Assembly (NCBI GenBank): GCA_031555955.1
Contig: JAVBTY010000053.1
Location: forward strand, 1-14,120
Reading direction: 5' to 3'
Source: Azoarcus sp031555955
GTDB taxonomy: Bacteria > Pseudomonadota > Gammaproteobacteria > Burkholderiales > Rhodocyclaceae
DNA length: 14,120 nucleotides
This document shows positions 1-5,426 of this stretch, piece by piece. Made by a program: the position numbers and the translations under genes. The notes below the pieces were generated by a model. The model saw nothing but the letters and a program-made list of their open reading frames with translations. It was not told the origin of the DNA and made no database searches. How positions within the stretch are numbered: the stretch's first letter is position 1; each line of letters starts with the position of its first letter.

Positions 1-189
1 CGTGACTTCCTTGCCGGTTTTGGTCTTGTACCAGGCGGTGAAAGCGGGGTTGATGTCCTTGTACAGCTCGCGCGTCACGTCATAAGACGCATTGAGCAGC
101 GAAGTCTGCGCCGACGCGGAAAACGCGGCGCCAGCCAGCGCAAGCGCGCCAAGCGCGGTAGCGAAACGGGAACGGAAGCGGTGTTTCAT
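1..189 (-). CDS. sbp: Sulfate/thiosulfate ABC transporter periplasmic binding protein, N-terminal part (runs off the window)
   Basis: Only the first 63 codons are present; the gene continues beyond position 1. The predicted product starts MKHRFRSRFATALGALALAG, a classical Sec signal peptide: basic residues 2-8, a hydrophobic core at about 9-25, and an Ala-Ser-Ala cleavage site near residue 27. The mature part begins with SLLNASYDVTRELYKDINPAF. This matches the opening of the Sbp/CysP family (LLN-SYD-TREL-Y), which binds sulfate or thiosulfate in the periplasm and delivers it to the CysTWA permease. The start is supported by a GAGGA Shine-Dalgarno about 8 bases upstream of the ATG. The remaining cys genes would be expected beyond the window edge. 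Sbp versus CysP specificity cannot be decided from this fragment. An AT-rich inverted repeat lies about 80 bases upstream and may be an operator. Confidence 0.88.
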   Translation of the reverse strand, partial: MKHRFRSRFATALGALALAGAAFSASAQTSLLNASYDVTRELYKDINPAFTAWYKTKTGKEVT

Positions 190-266
190 AAGATGTCCTC
201 GACATTGTCTGCAAGCCGGGACACAGGTTAGTGCACTGCAAAAAGAACAGGAATAAATAAAGGGTT

Positions 267-290
267 ATTTCCATAGATCGAAATGGAAAT
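267..290. promoter_or_regulatory. AT-rich inverted repeat upstream of the sulfate-binding gene (candidate operator)
   Basis: ATTTCCAT and ATGGAAAT form a perfect 8-bp inverted repeat around an 8-base spacer. A third related half-site, GGAATAA near 250-256, pairs imperfectly with the TTATTTCC that overlaps the left arm. The element lies about 80-100 bases upstream of the binding-protein start, in the most AT-rich stretch of this intergenic region. That position fits an activator site, for example for the LysR-type CysB that controls sulfate transport in many proteobacteria. CysB involvement is inference only. The right arm overlaps the ATG of the doubtful ORF at 283. Coordinates may be off by one base. 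Confidence 0.35.
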
Positions 291-534
291 ATGCGCCGCA
301 AAAAAGCCACCCGCATCGCGCGACGGCCAGGTACCCGACGTCTACAAACGCATGACCGACAGCATCGCGTTTCGAGAACTTGCGTCAAAGTTCGATAAGG
401 CTATTGGTAGCGTCCGTGCCAGCTTTTACGACCCGACGCTTGCGGCAAAAGCCTGGAGCGCGTTAGCGCGCACCACAGAAAAACTGGCGAGCCGGTTGCA
501 CGTTATATTGCCAGCTTCGGCAAAACGGCAATAA
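283..534 (+). CDS. Small hypothetical protein, doubtful
   Basis: An 83-codon open frame with no recognised family. The predicted peptide is basic, has no membrane segment, and its C-terminal two thirds (from MTDSIAFRELASKFDKAIGS) looks able to form amphipathic helices. A second in-frame ATG at 352 would give a 60-residue version. No convincing Shine-Dalgarno precedes either start, and the first ATG sits inside an inverted repeat, which counts against it. In its favour, it is the only sizeable frame in an otherwise empty gap of about 400 bases (190-597) between the sulfate-binding gene and tRNA-Ser, and it does not lie antisense to another gene. A hairpin follows the stop at 560-590 but is better read as the terminator of the opposing tRNA. 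It may be real, a gene remnant or chance. Confidence 0.3.
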   Translation: MEICAAKKPPASRDGQVPDVYKRMTDSIAFRELASKFDKAIGSVRASFYDPTLAAKAWSALARTTEKLASRLHVILPASAKRQ

Positions 535-554
535 ACCATCAATACGTCGCGTCT

Positions 555-590
555 AAAAAGAAAAGGCCTTTGGTTTTCAAGGGCCTTTTC
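555..590 (-). terminator. Rho-independent terminator of tRNA-Ser
   Basis: On the minus strand, directly downstream of tRNA-Ser, GAAAAGGCC and GGCCTTTTC form a 9-bp stem around a 13-base loop. It is followed by a short T-run (CTTTTT before position 555). The stem can extend inwards with one bulged G. On the plus strand the same hairpin has a weaker T tail and could also stop transcription of the small ORF at 283-534. Confidence 0.75.
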
Positions 591-597
591 ATGAAGT

Positions 598-688
598 TGG
601 CGGAGAGGGCGGGATTCGAACCCGCGTTAGGGTATTACCCTAAACACGCTTTCCAGGCGTGCGACTTAAACCACTCATCCACCTCTCC
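598..688 (-). tRNA. tRNA-Ser(GGA), reads UCC and UCU codons
   Basis: The minus strand folds as a type II tRNA. The acceptor GGAGAGG (682-688) pairs with CCTCTCC (602-608), with discriminator G at 601 and a genome-encoded CCA at 598-600. The anticodon loop CTGGAAA gives anticodon GGA (652-654) on a five-pair stem, CACGC/GCGTG. The T arm GCGGG-TTCGAAT-CCCGC is canonical. The long variable arm, TAGGG-TAAT-CCCTA type, is diagnostic of the serine class. With CCA the length is 91 nt, normal for tRNA-Ser. It is a single gene, not part of a tRNA cluster in this window, and lies between the symporter gene and the sulfate-binding gene. No attachment-site duplication or integrase is visible next to it. 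Confidence 0.97.
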
Positions 689-700
689 GTGGAGTCGCGC

Positions 701-706
701 ATTCTA
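701..706 (-). promoter_or_regulatory. Probable -10 box of the tRNA-Ser promoter
   Basis: On the minus strand TAGAAT (one mismatch to TATAAT) lies 12 bases upstream of the mature tRNA 5' end. It is followed by GCGCGAC, a GC-rich discriminator typical of stringently controlled stable-RNA promoters. No good -35 hexamer is visible at 16-18 bases spacing. The region lies between the symporter stop codon and the tRNA. Confidence 0.5.
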
Positions 707-747
707 GCGGCAAAGCTGGAACGAAGGAAGTCTTGTCCGGTGCGGCC

Positions 748-2787
748 TTAATTCTCCGGATCTGGTTTCAGGCGCGGATAGCGGACGTAATCGACCAGAT
801 CCTGGATTTCCGTGGAGGGCGCGGGCGTGCACAAGCTGACGAGGATGGTGACGGCGAACCCGAGGGGGACGCCGAATACGCCGGCGGAAATCGGGTTGAT
901 GCCGAACCAGGCGTTTGCGGGTGAGCCGCCGAAGAACGGGTGGGTGTGCAGAACGTAGAACAGGGTGAGGCCGCATCCGGCGAGCATGCCGGTTACGGCG
1001 CCCGGCTGGTTGGCGCGTTTCCAGAAAATACCAAGGACCAGTGCGGGAAAGAAGGCGGATGCGCCGATCGAAAAGGCGAAACCGACCATGAACAGGATAT
1101 TGTCCGGCCGCAGCGAGGCCACCCAGGCGGCAATGATGGCGACGATGAGAAGCTGGGATTTTGAAATGACGAGACGGCGGTGGGTGGAGGCGTCCGGATT
1201 GATGACTTTGTAGTAAAGGTCGTGCGACAGCGCGTTGGAAATGGTCAGCAGCAGGCCGTCGGCGGTGGAGAGCGCGGCGGCGAGCCCGCCCGCGGCGACG
1301 AGGCCGGAGATGACGTAGGGCAGGCCGGCGATTTCCGGCGTGGCGAGCAGAATCACATCCGTATTGAGCGTGAGTTCGGCCAGCTGCAGGATGCCATCGC
1401 CGTTGATGTCCTCGATTTTCACCAGCCCGATCTTGCCCCACGAGGCGACCCAGCCCGGCAGCACCGACAGGCTGGAACCGACGACGTTGGTATATACCTC
1501 CCACTTGGCGAACACGGCGTAAGCGGGCGCGGTGATGTAGAACAGCAGGATGAAGGCGAGCGACCAGAACGCCGAGCGCCGGGCATCGGCTACGCCGGGT
1601 GTGGTGTAGTAGCGCGCGAGGACATGCGGCAGTCCGGCCGTGCCAACCATGAGCACGAACACGAGGGCGAGAAAATTGTTGCGCGCCACGGCGGATTCCG
1701 CCGGGGTTTTCCCCGGATGGGCTTCGGTGTGGCGCGGCGGCGGCCGGGCCCGCTCCAGCGCCTGGGCGCGCGCCTGCTGCCAGCGCTGGCGGGCCTCTTC
1801 AGCAGATCGCGGCAGATCGCGCAGTGCGCGCTCTGTCAGGGCGATGTCGCGCGCGGGCGCGGTTTCCATGCGCAGTTTATGCAGATGGTCGACAAGCTGG
1901 CTCCGTTCGGCGGCGAGCGATCCGGGCAGCGCGTCGATCTTCGCCGCGTAATCATCCGCGCGGCGGTGGTACAGATCGCGCACTTCGATTTCGTCCGGCG
2001 CATCAAACAGTTCCGCCTCGCGCCCGGAAAGCTGGGTGAGCACACTGCCGTAGGTTGCCTGCGGCAGGGGGATGCCGGTGAGCTTGTAGGACAGGATGAC
2101 CACCGGCACGAGGTAGGCGATGATGAGGATGACGTACTGGGCCACCTGGGTCCAGGTCACCGCGCGCATGCCGCCGAGAAAGGAGCAGACCAGAATGCCC
2201 GCGAGGCCGACGAAGAGACCGATTTCGAACTCGATGCTGATGAAGCGGCTGGCGATCAGGCCGACGCCGTAAATCTGCGCCACCAGGTAGATGAAGCTTG
2301 CCAGCGCGGCGGCGGCGACACCCGCCAGGCGCGCGGCGTTGCCGCCGTAGCGGGCGCCGAGAAAATCGGGGATGGTGTATTGGCCGAACTTGCGCAGGTA
2401 GGGGGCGAGCAGCAGGGCGACGAGCACGAAGCCGCCAGTCCAGCCGGTGACGAAGGCGAGCCCCTCGAAGCCAGAAAAGTACAGGGTTCCGGCCAGGCCG
2501 ATGAACGAGGCGGCGCTCATCCAGTCCGCCGCCGTCGCCATGCCGTTGAACACCGCGGGCACGCGCCGCCCGGCGACGTAGTATTCGACCACATCGGAGG
2601 TGCGGCTGATGACCCCGATGCTGGCGTAAATGGCGATGGTGACGAACAGGAAGATGTGGCCGATGGCGCGCTGCGGCAGTCCGAGGCGCTCCCCCGCCGC
2701 CAGCAGGAGGACGAACAGGATGAAGCCGATGGAGTACCAGCCGTAGTACAGCCGCAGGCGGCTGGAGAAGTCGCGCGGGCCTTTCAC
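748..2787 (-). CDS. Sodium:solute symporter, acetate permease (ActP / VC_2705 subfamily) type, with a large charged insert
   Basis: A 679-residue inner-membrane symporter of the SSS family, likely importing acetate or another short carboxylate with Na+. Family marks are the DVVEYYVAGRRVPAVFNGMATAADWMSAAS-type start (65-94), YTIPDFLGARYG (137-148), GTAGLPHVLARYYTTP (382-397) and the core EIAGLPYVISGLVAAGGLAAALSTADGLLLTISNALSHDL (485-524), which is close to ActP. About a dozen or more membrane segments are visible. Residues about 252-366 form a long, highly charged, Ala/Glu/Arg-rich helical insert between membrane segments, making the protein longer than ActP (about 550). Residues 460-471 form an EF-hand-like loop. 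The start is a GTG at 2787, the only in-frame start that keeps the conserved LRLYYGWYSIGFILF opening; an AGG-rich site lies about 12 bases upstream. It is the last gene of the block, 43 bases after the exonuclease fusion. The substrate is inferred from family and from nearby acs. Confidence 0.93.
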   Translation of the reverse strand: MKGPRDFSSRLRLYYGWYSIGFILFVLLLAAGERLGLPQRAIGHIFLFVTIAIYASIGVISRTSDVVEYYVAGRRVPAVFNGMATAADWMSAASFIGLAGTLYFSGFEGLAFVTGWTGGFVLVALLLAPYLRKFGQYTIPDFLGARYGGNAARLAGVAAAALASFIYLVAQIYGVGLIASRFISIEFEIGLFVGLAGILVCSFLGGMRAVTWTQVAQYVILIIAYLVPVVILSYKLTGIPLPQATYGSVLTQLSGREAELFDAPDEIEVRDLYHRRADDYAAKIDALPGSLAAERSQLVDHLHKLRMETAPARDIALTERALRDLPRSAEEARQRWQQARAQALERARPPPRHTEAHPGKTPAESAVARNNFLALVFVLMVGTAGLPHVLARYYTTPGVADARRSAFWSLAFILLFYITAPAYAVFAKWEVYTNVVGSSLSVLPGWVASWGKIGLVKIEDINGDGILQLAELTLNTDVILLATPEIAGLPYVISGLVAAGGLAAALSTADGLLLTISNALSHDLYYKVINPDASTHRRLVISKSQLLIVAIIAAWVASLRPDNILFMVGFAFSIGASAFFPALVLGIFWKRANQPGAVTGMLAGCGLTLFYVLHTHPFFGGSPANAWFGINPISAGVFGVPLGFAVTILVSLCTPAPSTEIQDLVDYVRYPRLKPDPEN
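1375..1410 (-). other. EF-hand-like Ca2+-binding loop encoded within the symporter
   Basis: Residues 460-471 of the symporter, DINGDGILQLAE, fit the 12-residue EF-hand loop exactly: Asp/Asn/Asp at positions 1, 3 and 5, Gly at 6, a hydrophobic residue at 8 and Glu at 12. It lies in a hydrophilic loop between two membrane segments, just before the conserved EIAGLPYVISGL core. A related DxNGDG loop is, from memory, present at the same place in E. coli ActP, so it appears to be a family trait. Calcium binding is inferred from the motif only. Confidence 0.6.
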
Positions 2788-2830
2788 AGCGGCGGCCCGC
2801 CTGCCTGGATCGTACGCATGCGGACTGTTG

Positions 2831-5023
2831 TCAGTATTTGACCCTGGCGTAATAGGATTTTTCCGCCGCCTCCCGCGCCTGCCGCAGGGTATGGATGCCC
2901 TTTTCCGCCAGCAGCGGCAGCAGTTTCAGGAATACCTCGGCGGTAACAATCGCATCGCCCATGGCGGTATGGCGGCCGATGATCGTGATACCCAGCCGCT
3001 CGGCGATCGCTTCCAGCCGGTGCGATTCCTGGTTGGGGTGGATCACAGCGGACAGCAGCAGCGTATCCAGCACCGGATGATCGAAGCGCAGCCCGGTGGC
3101 GGCCTCCTTCAGCTGAAGAAAGCGCATGTCGAAGGCGGCGTTGTGCGCCACCAGCACGGTATCGGCGGCGAAGGCGTGGAAAGCAGGCAGCACCGTTGCG
3201 ATATCGGGCTGGCCGCGCAGCATTTCCGGCGTGATGCCGTGGATCTGCGTTGATTCGGGCGTGAGCGGACGGCGCGGGTCCACGAGCTGTTCGAAGGATT
3301 CGCCGCGCAGCAGCTTGCCGTTGAGGATGCGGGTGGCGCCAATCTGGATGATCTCGTCGCCCTGCGACGGGTTCAGGCCCGTGGTTTCGGTGTCGAATAC
3401 GGTGAAAGCGAGTTCGGAGAGCGGGCGGTCTTCCAGCGCGCGCGAGCGCTCCGACCACTTGAACAGGTCGAAATCGTAATACTCGGGGCGGCTTTCGCCC
3501 TTGAGGAAGGTTTCCGCCGCCACCTGTTCCTGCGGCGCGGCCACTGGCAGAAGGATGCGGAAAAAGGCGCGGTGGCGCACTTTTTCGCGCTCCAGCCATA
3601 TTTCTCCATCGTGCCGCTCGATCACGTCGCGCACGGTAAGCGGGCTGCTTTCGCCCGCGAAACGCATCGACTCCAGTTCCCAGCTCATCACCGTTTCGGT
3701 GCTCATCGCCTGCCCCGACCAGATCAGGTCTAGATGCGCCAGACGGCCCGCGCCACTGAGGCGGAAGCGCACTTCACGCACCTCGAATTCGTCCGACAGC
3801 CGGCTGGCGAGGTAGGTGAGCGCCTGCAGCAGCGAGAAACTGTCCACCTTGACCCACAGCGACTCGTCGATCTCTTCCACCTTGGTCGGCAGCGAAACAA
3901 GGCTTTCGATGCGCCGCTGCGCCGCGGCGATCAGATCCGCGCCCAGCATTTCTTCCAGCGGCCAGCGTGTTTTCAGCGAATCGGCGAATTCCGCCGCCGT
4001 CTGATCGAGGCGGCCGCTCATCGTCTGCACCTCGTCGCGGATCACCTTGCGGAAGCGCTCGCGCAGGTCTTCCTGCAGGTCGGGATATTCCTCAAGCATT
4101 TCCGCCGCCGCGCGCACGTTGGCGAGCGAGGCGCGGTTGGTCTCGGTCAGGGCGTGCAGCATCTGGTCGCGGCGCGACTCGGTTTCAAAGTCGCGGGTAA
4201 TGTTGTCCAGCATCAGGATGAAGCCGGTGACCGCGCGCTCGTCCTCCCCGCCATTTTCGCCGTTCTCTCCGGCTTCGCCCGCGCTGCGGGAGAGCACTGG
4301 CGCCATCTGCGCGCGCAGCAGTTGTCCGGAGCGCGTCGCGGTCACGAAATGGGCCACCGGCTGCGCGCCGCGGCGCAGACGGTGCTGGATGGTTTCCAGC
4401 GCGTGGCCGATCAGGTTGCGCTCGAATACGGTGTAGATCGAGCGGCCCAGACCGATCAGCTCGCCGCCGCCGATCGCGGTGGCTTCCGCCAGCGCGCGGA
4501 ACTGGAGGCGGGCGCGGTTGTTGTAGAGCAGGATGCGGCCGTCCAGGTTGCACACGACCACGCTCTGGGTCAGCTCGGACATGAGCGCGGCGAGGCGGTT
4601 TTTTTCCTCCTCGACCGAATTCATCGCCTCCCGGATGCGTGTCTGCACATCCTCTTTCAGCGCCCGGCGCTGCGCCGCCAGCGCATCGATCGTTGCGGCC
4701 AGCGCGCGGGTTTCATCGCTGCCCGCCCGTGGAAGCGCGCGCCCGCTATCGCTGCCGAGCAGCACCTGGCTTTCCTCCAGCAGACGGGCCGGCGCCACAA
4801 CGTATTCGCCGTGCAGCCAGCGCGCGACCAGGGCGGCGGCGGCCATGCCCAGCAGGCACACCACGGCCAGCAGCCCGGCGCGCGGGGCCAGCAGGGCGGA
4901 AAGCGTTTCGCTTTCGGCGGACGAAAGATCCGAACCGACCAGCCCCCCCGCGGCGGCGAACAGGGCGGGAACGAACGCCGCCGCTCCTGCGGCGGCGATG
5001 GCCAGACGCTGTTTTGGACTCAT
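2831..5023 (-). CDS. Membrane-anchored PAS / degenerate histidine-kinase / DEDDh 3'-5' exonuclease fusion
   Basis: A 730-residue multidomain protein. Two N-terminal membrane segments (about 7-28 and 49-67) are followed by a HAMP-like linker and coiled coil (70-150), a PAS domain (about 145-275), a kinase-like core (about 283-495) and a DnaQ-type exonuclease (about 535-705). The exonuclease keeps all catalytic residues: D544 and E546 in VFDTETTG, D632 in AHNAAFD, H685 and D690 in RHTAMGD. The kinase core is degenerate. Aligned with the intact SSS-HK in this window, Glu294 replaces the phospho-acceptor His, the N-box Asn residues become Tyr404 and Arg408, the G1-box Asp becomes Trp435, and the glycine-rich G2 box is lost. 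It should not phosphorylate itself but may still dimerise or bind a receiver. The ATG overlaps the stop of the receiver gene (ATGA), with GGAG upstream. Substrate (DNA, RNA or nucleotide) is unknown. It may be annotated elsewhere simply as an exonuclease or DNA polymerase III epsilon-like protein. Confidence 0.9.
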   Translation of the reverse strand: MSPKQRLAIAAAGAAAFVPALFAAAGGLVGSDLSSAESETLSALLAPRAGLLAVVCLLGMAAAALVARWLHGEYVVAPARLLEESQVLLGSDSGRALPRAGSDETRALAATIDALAAQRRALKEDVQTRIREAMNSVEEEKNRLAALMSELTQSVVVCNLDGRILLYNNRARLQFRALAEATAIGGGELIGLGRSIYTVFERNLIGHALETIQHRLRRGAQPVAHFVTATRSGQLLRAQMAPVLSRSAGEAGENGENGGEDERAVTGFILMLDNITRDFETESRRDQMLHALTETNRASLANVRAAAEMLEEYPDLQEDLRERFRKVIRDEVQTMSGRLDQTAAEFADSLKTRWPLEEMLGADLIAAAQRRIESLVSLPTKVEEIDESLWVKVDSFSLLQALTYLASRLSDEFEVREVRFRLSGAGRLAHLDLIWSGQAMSTETVMSWELESMRFAGESSPLTVRDVIERHDGEIWLEREKVRHRAFFRILLPVAAPQEQVAAETFLKGESRPEYYDFDLFKWSERSRALEDRPLSELAFTVFDTETTGLNPSQGDEIIQIGATRILNGKLLRGESFEQLVDPRRPLTPESTQIHGITPEMLRGQPDIATVLPAFHAFAADTVLVAHNAAFDMRFLQLKEAATGLRFDHPVLDTLLLSAVIHPNQESHRLEAIAERLGITIIGRHTAMGDAIVTAEVFLKLLPLLAEKGIHTLRQAREAAEKSYYARVKY

Positions 5024-5394
5024 TCCCCCACTCCGAGCAGGGTGCGCACGCGGGCCACCAGCTCGCGGGTGGAGAAGGGTTTGGTCATGTAGGCGTCCGC
5101 GCCCAGCGCCAGCCCCTTGGCGACCTCGGTGTCACGACCCTTGGCGGTGAGCATCAGGATGCGGGTGGCGTGCAGTTCGGGATCGGCCTTGATTTCCTGG
5201 CATACCTCGAAGCCGTTTTTCTTCGGCATCATCACGTCGAGCAGCACCAGATCGGGGCGCTCGGCGCGGATGCGGCGCACGCCCTCATCGCCGTCGCCGG
5301 CCACCATAACCTCGAACCCCTCGCGTTTCATCAGGAATTCGAGCGAAATAACGATGTTCTGCTCATCGTCGACGATCAGTATTTTTTTTGCCAT
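5020..5394 (-). CDS. Stand-alone CheY-like response regulator (receiver domain only)
   Basis: A 124-residue protein consisting solely of a REC domain. The acidic pocket D9/D10, the phospho-acceptor D53 (LVLLDVMMP), T83 (MLTAK) and K105 (MTKPF) are all present, so it should accept phosphate. There is no helix-turn-helix, enzymatic or other output domain, so it must act through protein contacts. The start is well supported by GGGGGGAGGA about 9 bases before the ATG. It lies 32 bases after the SSS-HK gene, its probable phosphodonor. Its last codons overlap the next gene by 4 bases (ATGA), which suggests coupled translation with the exonuclease fusion. In Vibrio and Pseudomonas the comparable SSS-HK (CrbS/MxtR) works with a LuxR-type DNA-binding regulator (CrbR/ErdR). 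None is encoded in this window. Confidence 0.93.
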   Translation of the reverse strand: MAKKILIVDDEQNIVISLEFLMKREGFEVMVAGDGDEGVRRIRAERPDLVLLDVMMPKKNGFEVCQEIKADPELHATRILMLTAKGRDTEVAKGLALGADAYMTKPFSTRELVARVRTLLGVGE

Positions 5395-5426
5395 GGATGT
5401 GTCCTCCCCCCGTTCATTTTATGTCA

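Noticed and set aside
598..688. tRNA-Ser as an integration site for a mobile element
   Set aside because: No integrase, no direct repeat of the tRNA 3' end and no change in base composition are visible on either side within the window.
1180..2841. Plus-strand open frame of 553 codons opposite the symporter
   Set aside because: It is antisense to a convincing sodium:solute symporter; its composition is dominated by Gly, Gln, Arg, Asp and Glu repeats without domains.
3734..5092. Plus-strand open frame of 452 codons opposite the exonuclease fusion
   Set aside because: It is antisense to the PAS/kinase-like/exonuclease gene, with no recognisable motif and no ribosome binding site.
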